From contig NZ_LT906451.1 in assembly GCF_900187355.1 (NCBI RefSeq), positions 682,501 through 746,500 of the forward strand: a DNA stretch of 64,000 bases, in the 5' to 3' direction. Made by a program: the position numbers and the translations under genes. Every line of letters starts with the position of its first letter. Position 1 is the stretch's first letter. The notes under the pieces are model-generated. The model was not told the DNA's origin. It searched no databases and saw only the letters and a program-made list of their open reading frames with translations. This document shows positions 36,173 through 46,203 of the stretch, one piece after another. The stretch comes from Legionella lansingensis. GTDB taxonomy: Bacteria > Pseudomonadota > Gammaproteobacteria > Legionellales > Legionellaceae.

Positions 36173-36898
36173 ATGTCAGACCTAGAACACGGCCATAGCA
36201 AAAAAGAAATTATTGAGCGATTTGCAAAAGCTCCTGCGCAAAGTTATTTGCGTGATTGGATATATGGAGGAATTGACGGGGCTGTTACAACGTTCGCGAT
36301 CGTTTCAGGTGTTGTAGGAGGCCAGTTATCCTCTCTTGTGATTCTAATATTAGGTTTTGCAAATCTGTTGGCAGATGGTTTTTCAATGGCGGCGAGTAAT
36401 TACTTAGGAACGAAATCAGAGCAAGAGCAATATCAACGATACAAAGCCATTGAAGAGAAACATATCGAAAGAAAGCCAGAAGGTGAAAAAAAGGAAATTA
36501 GGCAAATATTTCAAAATAAAGGCTTAACGGGTGAGGCATTAGAAATCGTTGTGGATGAAATTACTGCCAATCGAGCTTTGTGGATAAGCACTATGTTACA
36601 AGAAGAATATGGTTTGCCGATATCAATTCGATCGCCATATAAATCTGCTCTATACACGTTTTTGGCATTCCTTTGTTTCGGATTTATTCCCTTGCTTCCT
36701 TACGTGTTTAACTTTACCGATACGTTTTATTGGTCTTGTTTTTTTACGGGAATGACATTCTTTATAATTGGTTCCATCAAAAGTCAATGGTCTCCTAAAT
36801 CCTGGTTTGGTTCTGGCCTGGAAACCTTAATCGTTGGGCTTATTACGGCAGTGCTTGCTTATGTTATCGGATTGCTTTTGCATTTTTATTTGGTTTAA
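36173..36898 (+). CDS. VIT1/CCC1-family iron/manganese transporter
   Basis: This 241-residue protein (start ATG 36173; a TTG four codons upstream is possible) has the family signature YGGIDGAVTTFAIVSGVVGGQLS in the first membrane helix, ADGFSMAASNYLGTKSE in the second, a cytosolic Glu-rich helix bundle (EREX-like metal site, EEKHIERKPEGEKKEIR), and three C-terminal helices. Relatives move Fe(II) or Mn(II) out of the cytosol in exchange for protons. The gene is followed by a terminator that an IS has split. Confidence 0.9.
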   Translation: MSDLEHGHSKKEIIERFAKAPAQSYLRDWIYGGIDGAVTTFAIVSGVVGGQLSSLVILILGFANLLADGFSMAASNYLGTKSEQEQYQRYKAIEEKHIERKPEGEKKEIRQIFQNKGLTGEALEIVVDEITANRALWISTMLQEEYGLPISIRSPYKSALYTFLAFLCFGFIPLLPYVFNFTDTFYWSCFFTGMTFFIIGSIKSQWSPKSWFGSGLETLIVGLITAVLAYVIGLLLHFYLV

Positions 36899-36900
36899 TT

Positions 36901-36918
36901 CAAGGTTGGGGCTTGGCC
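36901..36918 (+). terminator. Left half of an IS-split hairpin terminator
   Basis: Removing the IS and one target copy restores AGGTTGGG-GCTTGG-CCCAACCT followed by AATTTGGATTTTTT (36903-36918 joined to 38373-38394). This is a good Rho-independent terminator for the VIT1-type gene and perhaps the opposite gene at 38392. The IS now separates the two arms. Confidence 0.65.
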
Positions 36919-38365
36919 CATAGCCGTCAGGCTAAGAGTTTAAAAGCACTCTCCTTCGCAGAAGTCAAAGGTCAAAAGAGGTTTCTTTTTTGAATCTTTG
37001 ATAGCAAAGAGGGAGAGATTTTCATAGAAATCATTCAAGAAATGCTTTAATCGATAAGGAGACATGAGGGCGATAATCAATCCAGTAGCCTTGGAACTTA
37101 GTTGGTGACAGGCTTTATAAAAAGAGAGTTGTTTGCCTTCTATGTTGCGCATGGGATTGCATAGCAAAAACAAAAGCATCATTGCAATAAACTTACCATA
37201 GGTTTCAATAATCACTCGAGCAAACTTTTTAGTTTTGATAGAGTCAATATGCATTAAGGATTTACTTAATTTAAAGAGGAGTTCTACCTGCCATCGTAAA
37301 GCATACGTTTGATGAATTGCTTTATTATTGATTTGAGTTTCAGAGGTATTGGTAATATAAATAGACCAACTTTGTAAAGCCAACGATTCCTGGTTTGGTG
37401 TGGAACCACGGCGACGATGATCTTTTATAAGTCTTCTCCGCCTTTGCTCGGCAATGACTGGTGGTAATCGTTGAGCGACCAAGCGGACAGGAATTTTATG
37501 CGTTGCTCCCATAAGGACCTGCTGAGAAAAGAATGGTGCAGCATTCTCCAAGGTAACGAGTAAATCAAAAGGTTTCTTATCTTGTGTTAGAAGTTTAGTT
37601 CCGGTGAGCAAGCGGCTTATGAAGAAAGCGTTTTCTTCCATAATTTTCTTAAACGTGTTCAGTTTAAAATAACCTAAATCCATTAAATAAAGAGCTCCTT
37701 TTTCAATAGTATTAAAATAATTATCAAAGCCCTGATCGTTATCACAGCCCGAAGTTAGAGTAAGCTCTTTTATTTGTCCACCAAGATAATCAAACATCAT
37801 TTGGATTTTCATAGCGGAACTGGATGCGGCTCCGCCACTGCCTTTAAAAAGCTCATTCAGCGCCTGATGTAAGGATATAGTACTGCTATCAATGATGTTA
37901 AGGCTACTAAATTGCTCCAATCCTTGGAGTTGAGGTAACTTTTTCATTTGAAAGTGCTTTAAACAGAATAATGAAAAGGCTTTAAGAAATCCGGCTGTTC
38001 GTTCGTTAAATCGCTCATGTAATGATTGTTTTTTGATATAAACTTTTTGCGTTTTTACCAATCCACAGAAAAGTTCCAAATTAAAATGTTCTGAAAAACA
38101 GAGCGTTATCAATGATTTTATAAAAACACTAGGTGTCAATTTTGAACGGCGTTTCTGAAAACCTGTTTCCTTTCCTATCCGATCCGCTTCATAAGTAAAA
38201 AATTTAAAGATTTCTTGAGGAATATTTGATAGGGTATCCAGCAGCATAGAGTCCCTTTTGGTTGTTTTCCTGGCGGGAAAAAATTTAAAAGGGTACTCTA
38301 GCTTTTTTTATTATTATTTCAATAAGTTAAACAAACAATTTCTTTCTTAGCCTGACGGCTATGGG
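36919..38365. mobile_element. IS4-family insertion sequence, complete
   Basis: A 1447-bp element bounded by 19-bp perfect inverted repeats CATAGCCGTCAGGCTAAGA (left 36919-36937, right inverse 38347-38365) with one transposase gene. The flanks carry a 10-bp direct repeat GGGCTTGGCC (36909-36918 and 38366-38375), the expected target duplication. It therefore looks recently inserted and potentially active. Confidence 0.9.
36940..38247 (-). CDS. IS4-family transposase
   Basis: A 435-residue DDE transposase of the ISPD-like IS4 type. N-terminal helical region with SVFIKSLITLCFSEHFN, first catalytic Asp in SLNIIDSSTISLHQAL, second Asp in ALYLMDLGYFKL, the Y-x2-R...K signature in YALRWQVELLFKLSKSLMHID with catalytic Glu, and C-terminal helices ending in FCEGECF. 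No frameshift is seen, so it should be functional. Confidence 0.92.
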   Translation of the reverse strand: MLLDTLSNIPQEIFKFFTYEADRIGKETGFQKRRSKLTPSVFIKSLITLCFSEHFNLELFCGLVKTQKVYIKKQSLHERFNERTAGFLKAFSLFCLKHFQMKKLPQLQGLEQFSSLNIIDSSTISLHQALNELFKGSGGAASSSAMKIQMMFDYLGGQIKELTLTSGCDNDQGFDNYFNTIEKGALYLMDLGYFKLNTFKKIMEENAFFISRLLTGTKLLTQDKKPFDLLVTLENAAPFFSQQVLMGATHKIPVRLVAQRLPPVIAEQRRRRLIKDHRRRGSTPNQESLALQSWSIYITNTSETQINNKAIHQTYALRWQVELLFKLSKSLMHIDSIKTKKFARVIIETYGKFIAMMLLFLLCNPMRNIEGKQLSFYKACHQLSSKATGLIIALMSPYRLKHFLNDFYENLSLFAIKDSKKKPLLTFDFCEGECF

Positions 38366-38391
38366 GCTTGGCCCAACCTAATTTGGATTTT

Positions 38392-38673
38392 TTAATTAAA
38401 TAATTGCATGGAATTTTCTGCTGCGAGTGTATGATCATTCATAATGGCATAAACTGCATCGCGTAATGTTATAGGAACATTTACAGAAAAAACAGGAAGA
38501 ATCTCGTCCTTCTTTTCGTCCATAATAACTAATTGGATAACGTCAGAGGAATAAAGCCCTTTTTTCTGGAAACATTCTACTTTTTTCCCCTCTGCCTGAC
38601 CGATCCCTCTACCTTCTCCGATGTATGCGTATCCGGCTTTATTAATTAATGCGGTGATTCTTTCAAGTTTCAT
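38392..38673 (-). CDS. Small orphan protein
   Basis: 93 residues with an AGGT site eight bases before the ATG. It begins MKLERITALINKAGYAYIG and has a Gly/Lys-rich loop EGRGIGQAEGKKVE, then strand-rich sequence (VIQLVIMDEKKDEILPVFSV). It looks like a compact folded domain. I recognise no family. It is divergent from the orphan gene at 38817, with about 140 bases between. Confidence 0.5.
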   Translation of the reverse strand: MKLERITALINKAGYAYIGEGRGIGQAEGKKVECFQKKGLYSSDVIQLVIMDEKKDEILPVFSVNVPITLRDAVYAIMNDHTLAAENSMQLFN

Positions 38674-38816
38674 AAAAATACCTATGATTTAAATGGAGAG
38701 CATATTATACAGACTAAAAACTTATAGTTAAAATAAATTCCACTAAATAGTTTATTGATACACATTGGATTAACTTATTGCATTTGGGGCTATAGTTTAA
38801 GAAGGCCTTGAAATTT

Positions 38817-39914
38817 ATGGATCTTGTAATGGAAGAGAAAGATGATACCGACAAACTAGATAGTGGCATCACGAATCGCAATACGTTGTTCTCAAGAGAA
38901 TCGCCTGCATCTAAAGATCTGAACAGCATGGCTTCATCCGTTGACCGTGTTAAAGATTTTGACGTCTCAAAGCAAAGCGCCTGGTTAAAATACAGTGATG
39001 AGATAATTCAGGAGTTTTGTGAGTTATTACCCAGTTTTCCAGGAAAAAAACCTCATGTACGTGAAGATATCCGCTGCCCGGAAGAGGTTTTCACGAGTCA
39101 GCTGGGTTGCGCTTATGCTTTTCTTGCAAGTAAAAGACGCCAGGTAGCCAAAGAGTTAAAACAGGGGCCCCTTAGACATCAGTTTGGGCTGTTTAATAAA
39201 GCTGGTTTTGCCTCAACTGACGATTTTAATCTCAACAAAGATATACCCACGCAAAAAGAGGCTATTTATGAACAACTGTCATCATTGATTAGTCATGCAA
39301 ATCCGCTCGTTGATGTTGAGAAAAGGGTAAATACAGAAGCAGAAAAAAGCTTTATTTATACGATAAAAATTAAAAGGAGTGCGCATGAAATGCAACGACT
39401 ACACAACAAAAATCTGGCTACAAAATCACCTTTTATTGAAGATGAGAATATACTCACCATAACGTTTCATGATTATGGTAAAGATGATGCTCGAACCGCA
39501 ATTGTTATTGATCATAGCCCAACTCCTTTTGCTGAAAATTATGCTAGTCAGTCAAGTTATTTCCAGGTGCAGTTTGCGTTGATTGAACCTTATTTCCAAG
39601 CTTGCTTAAATTGGGAGTCGCACCAGGGATTGAAGAAATTTTTAGTCAATGCTGGGAAGCTTGCCCACTCTCTAGCTCTTTTACAACCAGTAGGCCGAGG
39701 AAATTCCGCCATCGTAGAATGGATGATTAGAGGGATTGCTCGAACAAAGGGTATCGAGCTAGGCCCCTTTAACCACAGTGAAAAAATTGGCTGGGATTTT
39801 AAAGCATTTCTTACCCCGGAAATGCAAGATTATGCCAACTGGTTTTCTGAGAAAGCCTTTGTAAATTGCACTCTCCAAGAGGTTTCATCTCCCTCAAAAC
39901 CAGGTGCTTATTAA
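38817..39914 (+). CDS. Orphan cytosolic protein (effector candidate)
   Basis: From the ATG at 38817 (AAGG 11 bases upstream; a TTG at 38808 is also possible) 365 residues. The first 45 residues are disordered and charged, then alpha/beta. A conserved-looking helix block near residues 275-325 reads KLAHSLALLQPVGRGNSAIVEW and MIRGIARTKGIELGPF. GRGN with a preceding His weakly recalls the H.P...GN loop of Fic-type enzymes, but spacing differs and I do not assign it. No signal peptide. It is probably a substrate of the secretion system, by analogy only. Confidence 0.6.
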   Translation: MDLVMEEKDDTDKLDSGITNRNTLFSRESPASKDLNSMASSVDRVKDFDVSKQSAWLKYSDEIIQEFCELLPSFPGKKPHVREDIRCPEEVFTSQLGCAYAFLASKRRQVAKELKQGPLRHQFGLFNKAGFASTDDFNLNKDIPTQKEAIYEQLSSLISHANPLVDVEKRVNTEAEKSFIYTIKIKRSAHEMQRLHNKNLATKSPFIEDENILTITFHDYGKDDARTAIVIDHSPTPFAENYASQSSYFQVQFALIEPYFQACLNWESHQGLKKFLVNAGKLAHSLALLQPVGRGNSAIVEWMIRGIARTKGIELGPFNHSEKIGWDFKAFLTPEMQDYANWFSEKAFVNCTLQEVSSPSKPGAY

Positions 39915-40245
39915 GCCTGTGGCAGGGGAGCGAGGTGGCATAATTGCTTGAGTCTCCATTTCTCTGTTTTCATAAACCTGTTAAAGGCTAGGTGCAAATA
40001 GGGATATAACAGGTTAGAATGCTCATAAATTATTGTTAACTAGTTGAGTAGTCTACATCTTTCGGTTTGAACAGAGCGTCATCCTCTGGCTTGACCGGAG
40101 GCTCCAAATCTTAGAATACCCCCTCATCTCCCTTTCCCCGAAGAGGAGAGGAAAAATACCTCTCCCTTTTTGGGAGAGGTTGACGCGCATAGTGCGGGGC
40201 GGGTGAGGGTCCGTCATAGTAAAGTGTAGGGAAATATAAGACTAA
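39915..40245. other. Intergenic region with repeats, upstream of RND operon
   Basis: 331 bases without a gene. It holds a degenerate REP palindrome (CCTCTGGCTTGACCGGAGG at 40090-40108) and, at 40118-40216, a palindrome-rich block with the type II repeat at 40159-40210. The promoter of the efflux operon must lie here or just before the ATG, but I cannot pick it out. Confidence 0.5.
40159..40210. repeat. Type II short repeat (copy 1)
   Basis: CCTCTCCC-TTTTT-GGGAGAGG forms a hairpin followed by GACGCGCATAGTGCGG and GGGTGAGGG. The same hairpin plus tail occurs at 57440-57486. Confidence 0.7.
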
Positions 40246-41799
40246 ATGTTAAGGATTTTTACAGTCATATCTTGTTTGTTTCTTAGTAACTGTATGGTCG
40301 GCCCTAATTACAAAGAGCCACAAAAAACGGTTATGGCTCAGTGGTTACAAAACAGCCCTGCAGTTAAAGCAGCCCCACTACAGGATGCGAATTGGTGGCA
40401 AGTTTTTAATGACCCAACCTTAACGTCTTTAATCTGTCAAGGCTATCTAAATAATTTATCGTTGCAGAGTGCTGGTGTTCATGTTTTGCAAGCTAGAGCA
40501 CAACTTGCTCAAGCAGTGGGTACACTCTATCCGCAAGAGCAAGCGATGATCGGCAATTATACTTATTATCGCATTGGTGGTGGTTACTTGCAGGATATTT
40601 TGCCTCAGACGTTTGAAACGGCGTTATTGGGTTTTACAGCCAGCTGGGAGCTTGATTTTTGGGGTAAGTATCGCAGGGCGATTCAATCAGATAACGCTGC
40701 GTTTTTAGCTTCCTTCGCTGCCTATAATAATGCTTTGGTCACCCTTACGGCAGATATTGCTAGCACCTACACTAACATTCGTACCCAGCAGGAACTGATT
40801 CGAGTAACAAAAGCCAATATCCAAGTGCAGGCATTGAGTCTAAGGATAGCTAAATCTCGCTACAAGGCAGGAGAAACCAGCTTAATCGATGTGCAGCAAG
40901 CACAGACTCAACTTGCTGAAACACAAGCCACTCTTCCTACTTACGTTTATAAGTTGCAGCAACAGAAAGATATCTTGGCCGTATTGCTTGGTACTGTTCC
41001 TAATGATGTGGATCATTTGCTTGTAAAAAGTCGGGGCATCCCCAAAGCACCACCATCGGTAGCCGTAGGGATCCCGTTAGAAACATTGGCGCAACGGCCC
41101 GACATTCATCAAGCAAGACTGGAAGCTATAGCACAATCTGAAGCAATAGGAGAAGTCAAAGCCAATCTTTATCCCGCATTTTCACTCGCTGGGACGTTTG
41201 CTTTCGCTTCGAATTCGATTGGTCGTTCGTCCATTAGCGATATTTTTAACTGGTCAAATCGAACAATCACCGCTGGACCTAGTTTCTCCTGGCCGTTGTT
41301 GAATTACGGGCAAATCACCAATGCGGTGCGCGTACAGGACGCTGCCTTTCAGCAGGCGTTGTTTAAATATCTAAATCTGGTATTACAGGCCCAGCAAGAA
41401 GTCCAAGACAACATTACTCGATATATTGAGGCAAGGAAAGCAGCACGCTCTTTGACCATAGCGAATAATTCGGCTACCGCAACCACAAAACTGGCATTGG
41501 TACGTTATAAAGAGGGTCAATCGAGTTATACCGTTGTGCTGGATGCAGAACAGCAACAACTTCGTGTGCAAACGTCACTAACGAATGCGAAAGGTGAAAT
41601 TGCACAAGCTCTAGTGGCGCTTTATCGTGCATTGGGAGGTGGCTGGCAAATCCGAGGGGGGAATGATATTGTTCCTGAACACATTAAAGCAGAAATGGCT
41701 GCACGTACCAACTGGGGTAATTTGCTAAAGCAAAAGAATCATATACCACCTGCGACAAAGCGCGAGCGACTAAAGCAACTTTATCTACCGAATTGGTGA
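40246..41799 (+). CDS. RND efflux outer membrane lipoprotein, NodT/TolC-like
   Basis: 517 residues with a lipoprotein signal (MLRIFTVISCLFLSNC, lipobox Leu-Ser-Asn-Cys) followed by MVGPNYKEP, the standard start of NodT-family outer membrane factors. Two outer-membrane-factor repeats are visible through RPDIHQARLEAIAQS and ITAGPSFSWPLLNYG. It forms the trimeric exit duct for the adaptor and pump encoded next. Its stop overlaps the adaptor ATG (TGATG), showing translational coupling. Confidence 0.93.
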   Translation: MLRIFTVISCLFLSNCMVGPNYKEPQKTVMAQWLQNSPAVKAAPLQDANWWQVFNDPTLTSLICQGYLNNLSLQSAGVHVLQARAQLAQAVGTLYPQEQAMIGNYTYYRIGGGYLQDILPQTFETALLGFTASWELDFWGKYRRAIQSDNAAFLASFAAYNNALVTLTADIASTYTNIRTQQELIRVTKANIQVQALSLRIAKSRYKAGETSLIDVQQAQTQLAETQATLPTYVYKLQQQKDILAVLLGTVPNDVDHLLVKSRGIPKAPPSVAVGIPLETLAQRPDIHQARLEAIAQSEAIGEVKANLYPAFSLAGTFAFASNSIGRSSISDIFNWSNRTITAGPSFSWPLLNYGQITNAVRVQDAAFQQALFKYLNLVLQAQQEVQDNITRYIEARKAARSLTIANNSATATTKLALVRYKEGQSSYTVVLDAEQQQLRVQTSLTNAKGEIAQALVALYRALGGGWQIRGGNDIVPEHIKAEMAARTNWGNLLKQKNHIPPATKRERLKQLYLPNW

Positions 41800-42980
41800 T
41801 GAGTATGAATCAGGATGAACGAGCAAAATTAATAAAAAGAGTAATTATAGGACTGATTGTTGTGCTTCTCATTTATTTGGTGGTGTTTCACAAACCAAAA
41901 AGCAGCACACCGCCTCTTCCAACCCCAGTCGTTATTGTTAAAAAACCAGAATTGGTTGAAATGACTGAATATGTGACACAAACGGGAAGCTTGGTCGCTT
42001 ACAATTCAGTTGATTTGGTTGCTCGTGTGGAAGGTTACTTGGATTCTGTAGAGTTTACCGATGGAAGTTTTGTCAAAAAAGGCAAACTGCTATTTATTAT
42101 CGAGCCGCAACCTTATCTAGAAAAGCTTCGGGAAGCAGAATCTCAAGTAGCAGTGCTGGAAGCAGCTAACACTTATGACAAGATTGAATATGAGCGTCAG
42201 CAGAAAATGTATAAAGAAAATGCTACCTCTTTAAAGAATGTCCAGAAATGGCTGGCCAAATACGAGGAATCCAAAGCAGGAGTTACTAAACAAAAGGCGA
42301 ATGCAACAATAGCAGCAATTAACTATAGCTATACTCATGTTCGTGCTCCATTTGATGGACGAATTGGTCGCCATTTGGTTGACCCAGGGAACTTAGTCGG
42401 TAATGGCAAGGCTACCGATTTGGCAACCATTGAGCAAATTAAGCCGATCTACGTTTATTTCAATCTCAATGAGCTTGATTTAATTAAAATTCGCGCAGCG
42501 GCACGACAGCGGGGTTTTAAGCCAGGAGATATTAGTCAGATTCCTGTTTATGTCGGCACGCAAAATGAAGAAGGATTTCCTTATGAAGGCAAACTTGATT
42601 TCGTCAATACTGGTTTGAACGTCTCAACAGGAACCATGGAATTTCGCGCACTTCTACCGAATGACAATTATAATTTACTGCCAGGTCTGTTCGTGAAAGT
42701 ACGTATACCCATAACTTCACCCACTCCACAACTAACTGTGCCGGACACGGCAGTGCTGTACGATCAAATTGGGCCTTATTTGTTGGTGGTTGATAAAAAT
42801 AATTATGTGGTACTAAAGCGAGTGGTCTTAGGCAGCGTGGAGCAAGGTATGCGGGCTATTACTAAAGGGCTTGTTGCGCAAGATAAGGTTATCGTTAATG
42901 GACTACAAAATGCAACGCCGGGTAATTTAGTTGCACCCAAAATGCAGGAAGTATCTAGTAAAAGTGAGAAGAAGGAATGA
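41799..42980 (+). CDS. RND periplasmic adaptor (HlyD/AcrA family)
   Basis: 393 residues from the ATG that overlaps the previous stop. One N-terminal anchor helix (IIGLIVVLLIYLVVF), then the lipoyl halves (VEGYLDSVEFTDGSFVKKGKLLF and SYTHVRAPFDGRIGRHLVDPG), a helical hairpin between, and the beta-barrel/membrane-proximal domains. It links the inner-membrane pump to the outer duct. It overlaps the pump gene by four bases. Confidence 0.93.
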   Translation: MSMNQDERAKLIKRVIIGLIVVLLIYLVVFHKPKSSTPPLPTPVVIVKKPELVEMTEYVTQTGSLVAYNSVDLVARVEGYLDSVEFTDGSFVKKGKLLFIIEPQPYLEKLREAESQVAVLEAANTYDKIEYERQQKMYKENATSLKNVQKWLAKYEESKAGVTKQKANATIAAINYSYTHVRAPFDGRIGRHLVDPGNLVGNGKATDLATIEQIKPIYVYFNLNELDLIKIRAAARQRGFKPGDISQIPVYVGTQNEEGFPYEGKLDFVNTGLNVSTGTMEFRALLPNDNYNLLPGLFVKVRIPITSPTPQLTVPDTAVLYDQIGPYLLVVDKNNYVVLKRVVLGSVEQGMRAITKGLVAQDKVIVNGLQNATPGNLVAPKMQEVSSKSEKKE

Positions 42981-45900
42981 TTTCTAAATTCTTTATTGAA
43001 CGACCTGTATTAGCAAACGTAATTGCATTGCTATTAATTTTTCTTGGGTGCATCGCCATAGGTATTTTACCCGTGTCTCAATACCCAGCGATTGTGCCGC
43101 CAACGATCCAAGTTACTACAAACTATCCTGGTGCGGATGCGAAAACACTGATCAAAACAGTCGCACTCCCTATTGAACAGCAAGTCAATGGGGTTGAAAA
43201 CATGCTTTATATGCAATCCACAAGTAACGATAACGGCAATTATAATTTGATTGTTACTTTTGCTATTGGTACTGATCTCAATTTCGCGCAAGTGTTGGTG
43301 CAAAATCGTGTGCAAGCAGCGATGGCACAATTGCCGCAGGAAGTGCAACAGCAGGGTGTTTTAGTACAGCAAAAATCCACTGCTATCCTGCAATTTATCA
43401 CCTTGACTGCAAAACATGGCGAATATGATGGATTATTTCTTAGCAATTATGCAGCAATCAATATGCAAGATGAGTTGTCGCGTTTGCCCGGTGTAGGTAA
43501 TGTGCTCATCTTTGGATCTGGGACCTATGCCATGCGAGTATGGCTTGATCCACAAAAAATGTTTTCCTTTGGTTTAGTTCCAAACGACGTACTCAATGCT
43601 ATTAGTAATCAAAACAAGGAAGTTTCAGCTGGGCAAATTGCTGCTCCGCCAGCAGTAGGCCAACAACCCTACCAATTTACAGTAAACGTACCCGGCCAGC
43701 TTGCTGATCCCAAGGAATTTGCCAATATCATCATCAAAACCCAGCCCACACAAGCAAGTCAAGAGACAGACTCCGGCAGCAACACGACTACTCAAAGTAC
43801 CAGAACGAGTGCTCAAATTGTACGTATTGGTGACGTCGGTCGTGTTGAACTCGGTTCTTCCAGTTACGCCCAGCTCGCTAAACTAAATGGGCAACCGACA
43901 GCGGCCATCGGGATATTTCAGCTCCCCGGGGCTAATGCCTTACAAGTTGCCAAAGAAGTACGTGAAACCGTGGATAAAATGGCAAAAAAATTTCCACCAG
44001 GACTGCAATATTCTATTCCTTTCGATACAACAACCTTTGTAAAAGCATCGGTAAACGAGGTTTATAAAACGCTTTATGAAGCAGGAATTTTAGTATTAAT
44101 AGTTATTCTCGTTTTTCTGCAAAATTTCCGTGCCACGTTGGTACCAGCCACAACCGTGCCTGTGACGATTATTGGTGCTTTCTTTGCCATGTTGATGCTA
44201 GGTTACAGCATCAATTTATTGACATTATTTGCTTTGGTATTAGCCATTGGTATTGTGGTGGATGATGCGATCGTCATTGTTGAAGGGGTCAGTCAGCATA
44301 TCGAACGCGGTGTTCCTCCAAAAGAGGCTGCGATTGAAGCGATGCGGGAATTATTTGGACCGATTCTTGGTATCACTTTAGTGCTCATGGCTGTATTTGT
44401 GCCAGCAGGTTTTATGCCGGGCCTGACGGGGGCAATGTATGCTCAGTTTGCTTTGGTTATTGCCGCAACCGCATTTATTAGTGCAATTAATGCCATGACC
44501 TTAAAACCAACTCAATGTGCTTTATGGTTAAAGTCAATAGATACTAACAAACCAAAGAACGCTTTTTATCGAGCCTTTGATCAGTTGTACAATCCTCTGG
44601 AGAAGGCTTATATCCGCTTCATTGATCGCCTCGTGCATCGTAGTGGTCGTACATGTTTAATTGGTATTTTATTGGTTGCAGTCGCTATTTTTGGTTTAAC
44701 TCGAGTTCCGACAGGTTTCATTCCTATTGAAGATCAGGGATATTTGATCCTGAATGTGCTGTTGCCAGATGGTGCATCACTAGACCGTACTGATACCGTC
44801 TTAAATGAGCTTAGCAAGAAAGCCTCCAAGATTGGTGGCGTTGAGAACGTGATTTCTATCGATGGTATTTCGCTTTTGGATAATAATTCTAGCCTTGCAA
44901 ATGCTGGCGTTATATACGTCATGTTTAAAGATTGGAGTGTACGTGGTAAGGGAGAAGACTTACTGTCCCTTTATAATAAGCTCAATGACATTGCTATGAA
45001 TACCCTGGATGCTAAAGTTTTGGTTGTGGTACCTCCGCCAATTCAAGGTTTAGGATTATCAGGTGGATTTCAAATGCAAGTCGAATTGCAAGATGGAACG
45101 TTTGATTATCGTAAGTTGCAGGATGTTACCGATCAGATGGTTAATCATGCTAGTCAGCAGCCGGAGTTGCAAAAAGCGATGACTTCGTTTCGTGCCTCTG
45201 TGCCACAAGTTGCAGCACCAATCAATCGGACCAAAGCGGAGTCGTTAGGTGTGACGGTTGGTGATGCATTTGATACTTTACAAACCTACCTGGGCTCATC
45301 TTATGTGAACCTTTTTACAAAGTTTGGCCAGGTTTTCCCAGTTTATGTGCAGGCAGATAAATCTTCACGCATGACTATCGAGGATGTTCGCAATTATTAT
45401 GTTAAAAATCAATCGGGGGAAATGGTGCCACTGGGTACCCTTACCGATATTAATCCTACAGTGGGACCATCGATTATTTCTCTTTATAACTTGTATCCTT
45501 CAAGTAATATCACTGGTATAGCAGCCACCGGCTATAGCTCAGGTCAAGCCATTCAAACATTGGAGCAATTGGCCCATTATTTATTGCCGGCTGGACTGTC
45601 TTATGAGTGGACCAGTACAGCTTATCAAGAAAAGCTAGCAGGAAGTATGAGCTATTATATTTTTCTCATGTCGCTCGTTCTGGTCTATCTAATTTTGGCT
45701 GGACAATATGAGAACTGGCTTACACCAGCAGCCATCATTTTAAGTGTGCCATTAGCATTGCTAGGAACTGTATTGGCATTATCGAGCATTGGGATTGCTA
45801 ATAATATGTACACTCAGATCGGTTTATTGCTTTTAATTGCCCTAGCTGCCAAGAATGCCATTTTGATCGTCGAGGTGGCGCGCGAGCAACGGCAAATTCA

Positions 45901-46186
45901 TAATAAATCCGTTCTAGAAGCCGCAGTGCTAGGAGCAAAAACACGATTCCGACCTATTGTAATGACCTCTTTTGCTTTTATCATGGGCGTATTACCTCTG
46001 GTATTTGCCACTGGTGCAGGGGCTAATGCACGGCGCTCAATTGGTATCGCAGTGTGCAGTGGTATGCTTGCATCAACCTGTCTTGCCATGTTGTTTGTCC
46101 CATCCTTTTATGTGGTGATACAGGGTTGGCAGGAACGACGGCGAGCAAAAAAGTTACAATCTGCCGTTAAACCCATGTCATCTTAG
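42977..46186 (+). CDS. RND multidrug efflux pump, HAE1/AcrB-like
   Basis: 1069 residues, the length of AcrB homologues. Starts MISKFFIERPVLANVIALL; the proton-relay Asp pair is in LAIGIVVDDAIVIVEG, FPAVAF-like SQYPAIVPP near residue 35, and 12 membrane helices with two large periplasmic loops. A polar insert rich in Ser/Thr (TQASQETDSGSNTTTQSTRTS) lies near residue 265. It pumps hydrophobic drugs, bile salts or solvents using the proton gradient. The operon lacks a local repressor gene. Confidence 0.95.
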   Translation: MISKFFIERPVLANVIALLLIFLGCIAIGILPVSQYPAIVPPTIQVTTNYPGADAKTLIKTVALPIEQQVNGVENMLYMQSTSNDNGNYNLIVTFAIGTDLNFAQVLVQNRVQAAMAQLPQEVQQQGVLVQQKSTAILQFITLTAKHGEYDGLFLSNYAAINMQDELSRLPGVGNVLIFGSGTYAMRVWLDPQKMFSFGLVPNDVLNAISNQNKEVSAGQIAAPPAVGQQPYQFTVNVPGQLADPKEFANIIIKTQPTQASQETDSGSNTTTQSTRTSAQIVRIGDVGRVELGSSSYAQLAKLNGQPTAAIGIFQLPGANALQVAKEVRETVDKMAKKFPPGLQYSIPFDTTTFVKASVNEVYKTLYEAGILVLIVILVFLQNFRATLVPATTVPVTIIGAFFAMLMLGYSINLLTLFALVLAIGIVVDDAIVIVEGVSQHIERGVPPKEAAIEAMRELFGPILGITLVLMAVFVPAGFMPGLTGAMYAQFALVIAATAFISAINAMTLKPTQCALWLKSIDTNKPKNAFYRAFDQLYNPLEKAYIRFIDRLVHRSGRTCLIGILLVAVAIFGLTRVPTGFIPIEDQGYLILNVLLPDGASLDRTDTVLNELSKKASKIGGVENVISIDGISLLDNNSSLANAGVIYVMFKDWSVRGKGEDLLSLYNKLNDIAMNTLDAKVLVVVPPPIQGLGLSGGFQMQVELQDGTFDYRKLQDVTDQMVNHASQQPELQKAMTSFRASVPQVAAPINRTKAESLGVTVGDAFDTLQTYLGSSYVNLFTKFGQVFPVYVQADKSSRMTIEDVRNYYVKNQSGEMVPLGTLTDINPTVGPSIISLYNLYPSSNITGIAATGYSSGQAIQTLEQLAHYLLPAGLSYEWTSTAYQEKLAGSMSYYIFLMSLVLVYLILAGQYENWLTPAAIILSVPLALLGTVLALSSIGIANNMYTQIGLLLLIALAAKNAILIVEVAREQRQIHNKSVLEAAVLGAKTRFRPIVMTSFAFIMGVLPLVFATGAGANARRSIGIAVCSGMLASTCLAMLFVPSFYVVIQGWQERRRAKKLQSAVKPMSS

Positions 46187-46203
46187 GATCATCCCGTTTG
46201 ATT

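Noticed and set aside
38817-39914. Fic-domain enzyme from PVGRGN helix
   Set aside because: Fic needs HPFx[DE]GNGR; here the His is nine residues away and the second Arg is missing.
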